From: Acidobacteriota bacterium
GTDB lineage: Bacteria > Acidobacteriota > Terriglobia > 20CM-2-55-15
Direction: 5' to 3'
NCBI GenBank assembly: GCA_003223895.1
Contig: QHXD01000202.1
Coordinates: forward strand, 1 to 5,452
DNA length: 5,452 nt
Position numbers and translations under genes: made by a program. Shown here in pieces: positions 1 through 5,452 of this stretch (positions are counted from its first letter, which is position 1; every line of letters begins with the position of its first letter). The notes under the pieces were generated by a model. The model worked only from the letters and a program-made list of their open reading frames with translations, was not told where the DNA came from and made no database searches.

Positions 1-366
1 AAAACCGTCGAGGATCACGCCATGGTGATACTCCGGTCGCAGCAGGCGCCGCAGCACCAAACTCACGACTTCGCGATCCCCAACCATGTTGCCAACGTCT
101 TTGAGGGCCCTTGCCTCAGGCGAGTCGAGCATCGCGCTGACGACAATAGGCGGATACGTCAGGCCCCGCGTCTTCATGATGAACGCTGCGTTGGTGCCCT
201 TGCCGGAGCCAGGAGCGCCGCCGAGAAGAATGATCTCTTTCGGGAAACGCAGATTCTCACGGCCAAACTCGGCTTCGAGATCCTGCCAAACCGATTCGAA
301 GATTAACTGGGCATCCTTTATTTCAAGATCGCTGAGCTTTTCCGTGGGGGGCTTCATGGCTATCAA
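1..366 (-). CDS. Adenylate kinase-like nucleoside monophosphate kinase, N-terminal part (runs off the window)
   Basis: From the ATG at 357 the frame stays open to base 1 and gives 119 residues. There is a P-loop GGAPGSGKGT at residues 46-55, then GNMVGDREVV (89-98), and the segment ends in GVILDGF at the edge, which matches the start of the LDGFPRT region of adenylate kinases. The family moves phosphate from ATP to AMP or another NMP in the cytoplasm. Two points differ from classical Adk. The P-loop sits about 40 residues later than usual, behind a charged helical leader. The ISTGDMLR AMP-binding segment is replaced by VVSAMLDS, so nucleotide specificity is uncertain. I recall similar N-extended kinases from Planctomycetes and Verrucomicrobia, but this is memory and not a search. 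The start is ambiguous: an in-frame TTG at 366 (TTG-ATA-GCC-ATG) has GGAAG (376-380) 9 nt upstream, whereas the ATG is 18 nt from it. An in-frame TAA at 373-375 closes the frame above. The 3' end is missing. Confidence 0.85.
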   Translation of the reverse strand, partial: MIAMKPPTEKLSDLEIKDAQLIFESVWQDLEAEFGRENLRFPKEIILLGGAPGSGKGTNAAFIMKTRGLTYPPIVVSAMLDSPEARALKDVGNMVGDREVVSLVLRRLLRPEYHHGVILDGF

Positions 367-375
367 AATGCTTTA

Positions 376-380
376 CTTCC
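376..380 (-). promoter_or_regulatory. Ribosome binding site that bears on the kinase start
   Basis: On the minus strand GGAAG lies 9 nt before an in-frame TTG (366-364) and 18 nt before the ATG (357-355). Normal spacing favours the TTG, which would add three residues (M-I-A) before the ATG-encoded methionine. No convincing -35/-10 pair was seen upstream. Confidence 0.45.
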
Positions 381-407
381 TTCAATTTGCTGAGTTCCGC
401 GTCCACA

Positions 408-433
408 CCGGGATTCCCCTATCCGGAATCCGG
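408..433. repeat. GC-rich hairpin-forming inverted repeat upstream of the kinase gene
   Basis: GGATTCC (411-417) is repeated inverted as GGAATCC (425-431) around a 7-nt loop. With a one-base bulge the stem grows to CCGGGATTCC / GGAATCCGG. There is no T-run on either side, so it does not look like an intrinsic terminator. It lies within about 70 bp upstream of the kinase start and could sit in a 5' leader, but no function can be assigned. Confidence 0.4.
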
Positions 434-611
434 CCGACGAGCGGGGCCTAGGTTAACCTCGGAAAGGTCGATAGGCTAGAAAATTCCACAAAACCCCAAA
501 ATCAGGCGGTTTCCATGGGATTCTGGCAGGGTTCCCGTACCACCTAACGACAAAATCACGGAATAGTGGTCGAAGACGCGAGAGAATCGGATTGGATCCA
601 ATGAATGACAA
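434..611. other. Intergenic stretch with no supported gene
   Basis: This is the first half of the roughly 400-bp gap between the propeller gene's stop and the kinase start. Only short, low-plausibility ORFs cross it. A 10-bp perfect palindrome, AGGTTAACCT, lies at 450-459. I see no tRNA-like fold, no clear promoter and no terminator. Confidence 0.5.
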
Positions 612-709
612 GAAAACGCCGTTTCCAAGTGGATGCACGCGTTCTTTTGTTTGGAAACGCCGTTACAAAGTAATTGGACGCGTTCTTCTCCTTGGAAACG
701 CCGTCTTGT
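612..709. repeat. 41-bp imperfect tandem repeat, about 2.3 copies
   Basis: AAACGCCGT recurs at 614-622, 655-663 and 696-704, exactly 41 bp apart. ACGCGTTCTT recurs at 637-646 and 678-687, again 41 bp apart. Aligned by hand, unit 1 (612-652) and unit 2 (653-693) agree at about 31 of 41 positions; the third copy decays after roughly 11 bases. CGTTTCCAA (620-628) is an exact inverted match to TTGGAAACG at 651-659 and at 692-700, so part of unit 1 can pair with the start of unit 2 or 3. Each full unit also carries the palindrome ACGCGT. The cluster is downstream of the propeller gene and upstream of the kinase gene. It may belong to a dispersed genomic repeat family, which cannot be tested here. 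Confidence 0.75.
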
Positions 710-761
710 CGTTAACAGGCCAGCCGGACGATGCATTACACGCTTTGCGGAGTCGCCGAAC

Positions 762-1790
762 CTACTTCTTGATGTGTTTCTCCAGCATCTGGCGGCGGAC
801 GACGGCGCCGTAGACGTTCCCATCCGCGTCCACTCCTACGCCCTCGGCCCCGCTGTGATCGATGGTGGTCGATTCCATGTCTTCGATAAAGTATTTGACC
901 GAACCGTCCTTGGCGCTGCCGATGCGGATACCTTTTTTCCAGCCGGGCTCGTCAGGCCCCCACGACTCCGAGTCGGCGACATACATCGTGTCGTCCTTGG
1001 CGATGAAGATCCCGCTTGGCCGCGCGAACTGGCGCCAGGTGTCGAGGTAGCGGCCATCCTGGTCGAAGATCTGGATGCGATTATTGGAGCGGTCGCCGAC
1101 AAATAAGCGTCCTCTCGAATCCATAGCGATGGTGTGAGGTGAATTGAATTCGCCCGGACCGCTTCCGTTCTTGCCCCAGGACTTGATGAACTTCCCGTCT
1201 TTGGAGAACTTCGAAACGCGATCATTTCCCTTCGTGCCGCCGGTGTGTCCCTCGGTGACAAAGATGTCGCCATTGGGAGCCACGAGAACATCCGTCGGTT
1301 CGTCAAACAAGCCGGGTTCCGCGCTGGCGACGCCGGCCTTGCCGAGTGTCATCAAGACCTTTCCATCGGGATTGAACTTGAAGACCTGATAACCTTTTCC
1401 ATCCTTTATCTGTGCGTCGGTTACCCACAGGTTTCCCTGGGCGTCCACTGTAGCGCCGTGTGGAAAGACGAACATCCCTTCGCCCCAGCTCTTCAAAAGC
1501 TGTCCGGCCTTATTGAATTTCAGAATGGGCGGCTCTTTTCTTCCGTCGCACGAGTTTCCGGCGCACCTGTGGATCACATAGATGCTGCCGTCGGGGGCGG
1601 CCTCCACAGCGGTGACTGCTGCCCATGGCGCTCCTCCCGGAGGATGCGCCCAATCACGGACCGTTCGAAACGGATTCGGCAGATTGTTGATGGGCTCAGC
1701 GCCGGCCTGCGCGTAGGACGTTCCCGTAAAAGCCGGCACCAACACCGCAGCCAACAGCACGAGTTTCGCTCGGCTTGCTCTTAACATCAT
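762..1790 (-). CDS. Exported six-bladed NHL beta-propeller, peptidyl-alpha-hydroxyglycine alpha-amidating lyase-like
   Basis: The predicted product has 342 residues. Residues 1-29 form a Sec signal peptide (basic MLRASRAK, then a hydrophobic core, with a cleavage-like AQA). Six NHL-type blades follow, recognisable by repeated xPDGxIYV / F..DGK units at about 60-100, 108-150, 163-205, 215-252, 256-300 and 313-330. The layout resembles the lyase domain of peptide-amidating enzymes, a zinc propeller. H111 (in FPHG), H219 (in SPHT) and possibly H312 could be metal ligands and R75 the catalytic arginine, but those assignments are inference. A CxxxxC pair (C76, C81) in the first blade could form a disulfide. 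The real substrate is unknown and many bacterial members may not be lyases. The gene sits 24 bp after the LIC_10091-like gene and probably shares its mRNA. AGGAGG (1795-1800) lies 4 nt before the ATG at 1790 but 7 nt before the next codon, ATG 1787, so 1787 is the likelier start. Confidence 0.85.
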   Translation of the reverse strand: MMLRASRAKLVLLAAVLVPAFTGTSYAQAGAEPINNLPNPFRTVRDWAHPPGGAPWAAVTAVEAAPDGSIYVIHRCAGNSCDGRKEPPILKFNKAGQLLKSWGEGMFVFPHGATVDAQGNLWVTDAQIKDGKGYQVFKFNPDGKVLMTLGKAGVASAEPGLFDEPTDVLVAPNGDIFVTEGHTGGTKGNDRVSKFSKDGKFIKSWGKNGSGPGEFNSPHTIAMDSRGRLFVGDRSNNRIQIFDQDGRYLDTWRQFARPSGIFIAKDDTMYVADSESWGPDEPGWKKGIRIGSAKDGSVKYFIEDMESTTIDHSGAEGVGVDADGNVYGAVVRRQMLEKHIKK

Positions 1791-1794
1791 GGTC

Positions 1795-1800
1795 CCTCCT
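1795..1800 (-). promoter_or_regulatory. Strong Shine-Dalgarno favouring the second of two adjacent ATGs
   Basis: AGGAGG on the minus strand lies in the 24-bp gap between the two operon genes. Spacing is 4 nt to ATG 1790 and 7 nt to ATG 1787. The second gives normal spacing and removes one methionine. Confidence 0.6.
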
Positions 1801-1814
1801 GCGTATCAGCGTGT

Positions 1815-2924
1815 TTATCGGACGATCTCGAACAGTTCGCGGTAAGTCTGAATTCGACCGCTGGCGAAAGCTTTCAGCGAGTCACTTATCGGGAAAAGAA
1901 GCGACCGCCAGTTTTCTCTGCCGTCGGATATGGGAATCTCCAGACGCCGGCTGATGTCGCGGGTCACCGAACGAATGAAGGTGCTCGATTGATCCAATGG
2001 AAGGGTTGCGACATTGGTATAAAACTGCCTGCCGTGATTCCCTTGCTCGAATAGATATCGCTCCACGTTCGACACATAGAAGACGTTAACTATTGCGTCA
2101 CGTTCTTTCAGATATTGCCCGATGCTCCTGATGGCCTTGTCGCCCGCGAAATCGCCCACCAGGGGCACGACGAGATTTTGTCTCTGGAGTTCCTGCACTG
2201 TCCTGAAGTTCTGTTCGGATGCAAGATAACCCTGTTCCCGGCCTGTTAGATCTGTGGCTGCCATCAACTGGGCGTATGAAAGGTTCTTGTCGCCGGATCC
2301 CCTCAAGGCGTACGGGCCGGCCGCATAAAACGTGTTCAGGATGCGCGCCACCCTTCCGGCATCGGCTTCGCTCAACTGAAACTTGTGCTGGCTCATAAGG
2401 CGGTCCATCACGGCGCGCAGGTTTTCTTCATACAATTCGGGGTTCCTTTCAACCGCCTGGTAGGCGTCAAATAGCGTTTTGACGCCGGAATTCGCATCCA
2501 GGCCGGGTGGCCGCTTCCGGGAAAACAGGCGGGAAATGAAATCGGCACGGTCCTGCGAAAGCTCAAAAAGAGCCTTGTACATCAGGTGCTCGAGCATATT
2601 GTCGCGGCGGATGTCGATTACGAAAGCGAGCTTCGGCAGAGTCGCCGCAATATATGTGAAGTTCTGCTCTGGACCGACGCCGATGTAGACTCCGCCGCGC
2701 TTCGTCGTCTCCTTCAAAGCTGGAATAACGAACTGCGCAGAATCTTCGTTCGACATGAATTCCTGTTGGAACATGCCGCCCGGCTCGGACAGCTCCGTCA
2801 CCATTCGCCAGAAGTCCTGGTCGCTGATTGCGCTGGGAAGCTCTCCCGCTTCAGCCGGTGGGGATGCAAAAAACAGGACGCTCACGATGGCCGTGAACAC
2901 CAGGCCGAGAGTCAGCTTTTGCAT
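1815..2924 (-). CDS. Exported LIC_10091-like protein with a methyltransferase-like fold, function unknown
   Basis: The product is 369 residues with a clear signal peptide (1-26, hydrophobic core LGLVFTAIVSVLFFA, likely cut after AEA), so it should act outside the cytoplasm. ISDQDFW (33-39) opens the mature domain. A glycine-rich segment GVYIGVGPEQNFTYIA (78-93) is followed by FVIDIRRDN (101-109). This order, a Gly-rich loop and then an acidic residue after the next strand, is what class I SAM-methyltransferase-like Rossmann folds show. Near the C-terminus are VVPLVGDFAGDKAI (252-265) and FYVSNVERYLF (282-292). The pattern matches what I recall as the LIC_10091 family, but this is recollection, and methyltransferase activity outside the cytoplasm would be puzzling because SAM is cytosolic. 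It is the first gene of a probable two-gene operon with the NHL propeller. GGAGG at 2936-2940 gives 11-nt spacing to ATG 2924. A sigma70-like promoter lies just upstream. Confidence 0.8.
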   Translation of the reverse strand: MQKLTLGLVFTAIVSVLFFASPPAEAGELPSAISDQDFWRMVTELSEPGGMFQQEFMSNEDSAQFVIPALKETTKRGGVYIGVGPEQNFTYIAATLPKLAFVIDIRRDNMLEHLMYKALFELSQDRADFISRLFSRKRPPGLDANSGVKTLFDAYQAVERNPELYEENLRAVMDRLMSQHKFQLSEADAGRVARILNTFYAAGPYALRGSGDKNLSYAQLMAATDLTGREQGYLASEQNFRTVQELQRQNLVVPLVGDFAGDKAIRSIGQYLKERDAIVNVFYVSNVERYLFEQGNHGRQFYTNVATLPLDQSSTFIRSVTRDISRRLEIPISDGRENWRSLLFPISDSLKAFASGRIQTYRELFEIVR

Positions 2925-2934
2925 TGGGATTCAT

Positions 2935-2949
2935 TCCTCCAGTGGAGGA
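2935..2949. promoter_or_regulatory. 15-bp palindrome covering the ribosome binding site and the predicted transcription start
   Basis: Read on the minus strand, TCCTCCACTGGAGGA is a perfect palindrome (7-bp arms, one central base). Its 3' arm is the Shine-Dalgarno (GGAGG) of the LIC_10091-like gene. The -10 box at 2951-2956 predicts transcription starting near 2944, inside the palindrome. It could be a repressor site over +1, or an RNA hairpin hiding the SD if the transcript starts further upstream. Function is inferred only. Confidence 0.5.
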
Positions 2950-2950
2950 G

Positions 2951-2979
2951 AGTATAGGTTCAACTCGTCTGAACCACAA
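2951..2979 (-). promoter_or_regulatory. Sigma70-type promoter for the LIC_10091-like / propeller operon
   Basis: On the minus strand TTGTGG (2979-2974) is the -35 box and TATACT (2956-2951) the -10 box, separated by exactly 17 bp. The predicted start is near 2944, about 20 nt before the ATG at 2924. This is the best promoter in the window and lies directly beside the palindromic element, whose outer repeat ends at 2983. Confidence 0.65.
2957..2975. promoter_or_regulatory. Operator-like inverted repeat filling the promoter spacer
   Basis: GGTTCAGACGAGTTGAACC on the minus strand has exact 6-bp arms (GGTTCA / TGAACC) around a 7-base centre. It spans the 17-bp spacer and touches the GG of the -35 box. 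A dimeric repressor or a spacer-binding activator of the MerR type would fit such a site. No regulator gene is in the window. Confidence 0.5.
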
Positions 2980-2996
2980 CGCTCAGCGAGGGTATT

Positions 2997-3017
2997 CCCC
3001 TCCTGGGACAGGAGGGG
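2997..3017. repeat. Hairpin within the left terminal inverted repeat
   Basis: CCCCTCCTG (2997-3005) and CAGGAGGGG (3009-3017) form a perfect 9-bp stem with a 3-nt loop. The terminal repeat is therefore palindromic in itself. Confidence 0.75.
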
Positions 3018-3160
3018 TGGACGCGCCATCAAGAAAATGCCGCGAAGCCTCCTTTGAAGACGCGGCCGGGGTGGTCAGTTCGGCCAAAAGTAGGCGTGCC
3101 GGTCTGACGCACCCCGTCTGCGCCTCTTCGGAACGGGATCTTTTCTTAATGGCGCAGCCA

Positions 3161-3181
3161 CCCCTCCTGTCCCAGGAGGGG
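3161..3181. repeat. Hairpin within the right terminal inverted repeat
   Basis: CCCCTCCTG (3161-3169) and CAGGAGGGG (3173-3181) form the same 9-bp stem and 3-nt loop as the left end. The element can fold either as two end hairpins or as one long hairpin. Confidence 0.75.
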
Positions 3182-3222
3182 AATACCCTCTCCTGACGAT
3201 CCTCGCTGACCCTCGAAACACT

Positions 3223-3972
3223 TTAGTTCCAGTTCGTCATTCGCCGGGCGATATCGGGTCTGCGAAGCTCCATGTCGGACTTGATCTGGGATACCAGCCG
3301 CGGCTGGTCCTGGGCCGGCCACTTCTGGCGAATCTGCTGCAGCGCTTCGTCGACCTGGCCGCAATAGAGGCTTTGAAGAACACGAGACAGGTCCGAATCG
3401 ATGGGTCTGGATGGAATCAATTTGCAGTGTTCGGCCGTCACATCCACTAGTTTGCCCGAGCGGAACTGCCGATACGCCTCGATGGCTGGAGCGTCCGCGT
3501 TCGAGGATGTCAGGCCGTAGAAGACTTCTTTGTTTATGAGGAAGGTTTTCCCGTCGCTGTCGCGCTCGAAATGAAGTATTGGTCCCGACAGCGTTGCCAC
3601 GATGTGCGGCCTTGGCGAAAAGGAAATAACCGTGTACTCCCAAAAGCCGAGATTCCCGCCTCCGCTATCCACGACCAGCACGACATCCGGTTTGCCATCG
3701 TTGTCGACATCGAGGGCGCTTTCTTCGAGTCCCGCACTGTAGCCGCTGTCGCCGAAAACGATGCGGCCGGCCGGGTCCCGAAGCTCGGCGGTACATGCCA
3801 ATTCCGGCACGGCGCCAGGCATCCGGGTGACGGCAAACACAAACCCGTTCCAGAGTGTCTTAGTACGGGTTGGAACCGTCTGGGTTCGGTTGCAGATCAA
3901 GTCTTCCCTGGACTGTGCATCGGATGCTACAGCCCAGAGAACGAAGCCGAGGATCAGAAGGCCTTTTTTCAT
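3223..3972 (-). CDS. Exported protein of unknown function, translationally coupled to mgtE
   Basis: The product is 249 residues, starting at ATG 3972 with MKKGLLILGFVLWAVASDA, a typical signal peptide probably cut after A19. I do not recognise a named family. Visible features are DVDNDGKPDVVLVVDSGGG (88-106), like the calcium-binding loop of FG-GAP/VCBS or EF-hand-type repeats, four cysteines (27, 60, 183, 204) that could form disulfides after export, and a helical, charged C-terminus (from about 192). A longer in-frame reading up to 4302 exists, but it overlaps most of the mgtE membrane domain and has an arginine-rich, non-protein-like composition, so it is rejected. The TAA of mgtE and this ATG share one base (TAATG). 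A weak SD-like GGGGGA lies about 10 nt upstream inside mgtE. The coupling suggests co-expression with the transporter, but any role in metal handling is speculation. Confidence 0.75.
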   Translation of the reverse strand: MKKGLLILGFVLWAVASDAQSREDLICNRTQTVPTRTKTLWNGFVFAVTRMPGAVPELACTAELRDPAGRIVFGDSGYSAGLEESALDVDNDGKPDVVLVVDSGGGNLGFWEYTVISFSPRPHIVATLSGPILHFERDSDGKTFLINKEVFYGLTSSNADAPAIEAYRQFRSGKLVDVTAEHCKLIPSRPIDSDLSRVLQSLYCGQVDEALQQIRQKWPAQDQPRLVSQIKSDMELRRPDIARRMTNWN

Positions 3973-5423
3973 TAAAGCAACGTCCCCCGAAGGATAACCA
4001 TTGCCACGGAGAAATAGATCACGAGGCCGGTCACGTCCGCGAGCGTGGCAACGAACGGGGCAGAGGAAGCGGCAGGGTCGAATCCCAGTCGCCGCAAAAT
4101 GAAAGGCAGCACTGATCCGACGAGCGTACCCCACAGAACGATTCCGATCAGCGCCAACCCGACTGTTACTGCGACCAGCAGCCAATGGGGACCATAGAGA
4201 TCCGAGAATGCGGACCAGATTGAAATTCGAAGGAATCCGATGCTGCCAAGAATTCCGCCGAGCGCCAGGCCCGCCATCACCTCGCGGCGAACCACGCGCC
4301 ACCAGTCGGTCAGGCCCACCTCGCCAAGCGCCAGCGCACGAATAACGAGTGTTGCGGCCTGTGATCCTGAGTTTCCACCGCTGGAAATGATAAGGGGAAC
4401 GAACAATGCCAATACAACTGCACGCGCGATTTCCCCCTCAAATACTCCCATCGCAGTCGCCGTTAACATCTCTCCAAGGAAGAGCGCAGTGAGCCATCCG
4501 GCACGCTTTCGAATCATTCGCCCGAAACCGATGCGCATGTAAGGCTCGTCGAGGGATTCCGATCCTCCGATACGCTGGATCTCCTTCGTTGCGGCCGCTT
4601 CAGCCACATCCAGAACGTCATCGATGGTAACAATTCCAATGAGCATCCCGGACGTGTCGGTCACCGGCAGGGCCGTGCGGTCATATTGACGGAACACGGC
4701 GACGGCGGTTTGCTGGTCGTCTGTCGCCTTGAGCGCCACGAAGTGTCTGTCCATGAGATCGCTAACGCGGTTATCCAGTGAGGTCAGCAGGAACTCTCGA
4801 ATGCGGACATCGTCGATGAGCAGTCCATCCTCATCGACGACATAAACAACGTTCAATGTTTCGCTGTCCTGGCCGTGAATGCGGATGTAGTCCAGCACTT
4901 CACGAACGGTCCAGCCCTCGCGTACGCCGATGTAGTGCGGCGTCATGAGCCGGCCGATGGAGTCCTCCGGATAGCCGAGGAGCGTCAGCGCGACCGAGCG
5001 TTCGGGCGGTGTGAGCAGCGCAAGCATCTGTCGAGTGACTTCAGCCGGCAACTCCTCCAGGAACATTGTTCGATCGTCGGGCGCCATGTTGTTCAACAAT
5101 GCCGCCACGTCTTCCTGGGCCATTGCCTTCAGCAAAGTCTCTTGCTGCTCGCGAGACAGATACTGAAAGACCGCTGCAGCGTCCTTGCGGGGAAGGATAC
5201 GAAAGACGATGACCTCCTCCTCCAGACCAAGCTGCGTGAGAGTGACTGCCAGGTCGTTCGCATGACGATTGCGAACCAGATCCCGCAGCCGTGTATAGTT
5301 GCGCGCCTGTATTGCAGCGGCCAGTTCGTCCGCAGGCCGGGCCACGTCACGGATGATGCCAAGTACTTCTTCGCGTTGAGAACCGGTGAGTTGTTGTTCC
5401 ATTTGTGTAAGTGCCGCCCGCAC
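3972..5423 (-). CDS. mgtE: Magnesium transporter MgtE
   Basis: This is an inner-membrane Mg2+ channel that passes Mg2+ inward and is gated by cytosolic Mg2+. The N-terminal superhelical MgtE_N domain spans about residues 35-135. The CBS pair follows at about 137-262, starting near EDSIGRLMTPHYIGV (153-167) and ending with IGIVTIDDVLDV (262-273). A connecting helix leads to the membrane domain (about 305-480), which holds GGNSGSQAATLVIRAL (349-364) and FVATLADVTGLVIYF (457-471). D463 should match the pore aspartate of Thermus MgtE (D432). The domain order and most motifs agree with that protein, which is about 450 residues. The start is uncertain: GTG 5423 gives 483 residues and ATG 5402 gives 476. 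The frame has no stop between 5423 and the window edge, so an upstream start is possible. GGAAG upstream is too far (17 nt) from GTG 5423. The leader is outside the window, so an M-box cannot be checked. Confidence 0.93.
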   Translation of the reverse strand: MRAALTQMEQQLTGSQREEVLGIIRDVARPADELAAAIQARNYTRLRDLVRNRHANDLAVTLTQLGLEEEVIVFRILPRKDAAAVFQYLSREQQETLLKAMAQEDVAALLNNMAPDDRTMFLEELPAEVTRQMLALLTPPERSVALTLLGYPEDSIGRLMTPHYIGVREGWTVREVLDYIRIHGQDSETLNVVYVVDEDGLLIDDVRIREFLLTSLDNRVSDLMDRHFVALKATDDQQTAVAVFRQYDRTALPVTDTSGMLIGIVTIDDVLDVAEAAATKEIQRIGGSESLDEPYMRIGFGRMIRKRAGWLTALFLGEMLTATAMGVFEGEIARAVVLALFVPLIISSGGNSGSQAATLVIRALALGEVGLTDWWRVVRREVMAGLALGGILGSIGFLRISIWSAFSDLYGPHWLLVAVTVGLALIGIVLWGTLVGSVLPFILRRLGFDPAASSAPFVATLADVTGLVIYFSVAMVILRGTLL

Positions 5424-5452
5424 GACGTCGTGATGATGAACTTCCGGTCCGA

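Larger units (their letters stand above)
2988..3190. mobile_element. MITE-like palindromic element of about 203 bp, without a transposase
   Basis: The ends are 33-bp perfect inverted repeats (2988-3020 and 3158-3190). They extend inward to 50 bp with only three mismatches (2988-3037 and 3141-3190, sharing GCGCCAT and AAGAAAA). The interior is also inverted: CGGGGTGGTCAG (3067-3078) faces CTGACGCACCCCG (3104-3116), so the whole element folds as one long imperfect hairpin centred near 3089. Outside the ends, TCAGCGAG (2983-2990) matches CTCGCTGA (3202-3209), with about 11 extra bases on the right side. No target-site duplication is obvious. It carries no credible gene. It lies between two operons and would be transcribed as read-through after the stop at 3223. 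A non-autonomous transposon, a REP-like element or a structured intergenic repeat all fit. Confidence 0.7.

Noticed and set aside
408..433. Intrinsic terminator
   Set aside because: The hairpin has no T-run on either strand and is upstream of, not after, the kinase gene in transcription order.
86..451. Plus-strand ORFs opposite the kinase gene
   Set aside because: They are antisense to a gene with a clear P-loop and the NMP-kinase motif order.
612..709. CRISPR array
   Set aside because: There are only about 2.3 units, similarity extends across the whole 41-bp unit rather than alternating with unique spacers, and no cas gene is present.
476..823. 115-residue minus-strand ORF covering the 41-bp repeats
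   Set aside because: It overlaps the 3' end of the propeller gene, consists largely of repeat-derived sequence and shows no domain.
633..1106. 157-residue plus-strand ORF
   Set aside because: It is antisense to the propeller gene for most of its length, and the rest is repeat sequence.
2924..3196. 90-residue plus-strand ORF across the palindromic element
   Set aside because: It is made mostly of the inverted-repeat element itself, has no supporting motif, and runs against the direction of all supported genes.
2980..3215. Target-site duplication around the palindromic element
   Set aside because: No matching direct repeat was found just outside either possible pair of element ends.
3146..3643. 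165-residue minus-strand ORF overlapping the exported-protein gene and the right repeat arm
   Set aside because: It is an out-of-frame shadow of the 249-residue protein, with arginine- and serine-rich composition and a C-terminus built from the repeat.
3973..4302. 110-residue N-terminal extension of the 249-residue exported protein
   Set aside because: It overlaps mgtE in another frame, is arginine-rich and low in plausibility, and places the signal peptide in the middle of the protein.

Overview
Every gene I can support in this window reads on the minus strand, so the natural reading order is from position 5452 down to 1. Three proteins have apparent Sec signal peptides, which suggests a Gram-negative-type bacterium. 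The gene set (MgtE, a LIC_10091-like exported protein, a PAL/NHL-type propeller, an N-extended adenylate kinase-like kinase), the moderately high GC content and the dispersed-repeat-like intergenic DNA would suit a soil Acidobacteriota or a similar lineage. That placement is an inference from general resemblance, and no rRNA or marker phylogeny is available here.

Layout in transcription order. (a) 5423..3972: an MgtE-type Mg2+ transporter, nearly complete, with its exact start unclear because the frame stays open to the window edge. (b) 3972..3223: a 249-residue exported protein of unknown function, joined to mgtE by a TAATG stop/start overlap and so probably translationally coupled. (c) 3222..2925: an intergenic stretch dominated by a MITE-like giant palindrome of about 200 bp. 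It is followed by a well-formed sigma70-type promoter that carries two dyads. (d) 2924..1815 and 1790..762: a probable two-gene operon with a 24-bp gap, encoding a LIC_10091-like exported protein with a methyltransferase-like fold and an exported six-bladed NHL/PAL-like beta-propeller. (e) 761..367: about 400 bp without a supported gene, holding a 41-bp imperfect tandem repeat (2.3 copies) and a GC-rich hairpin. (f) 366/357..1: the N-terminal part of an adenylate kinase-like nucleoside monophosphate kinase, cut by the window edge.

The coding genes mostly fall into known families, although two are functionally uncharacterised. The features most worth a second look are non-coding: the nested palindromic element at 2988-3190, the promoter at 2951-2979 with an exact inverted repeat filling its spacer, a 15-bp palindrome at the predicted transcription start, and the 41-bp repeat cluster at 612-704. 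No RNA genes, CRISPR arrays, transposase genes or convincing Rho-independent terminators with a U-tract were seen.
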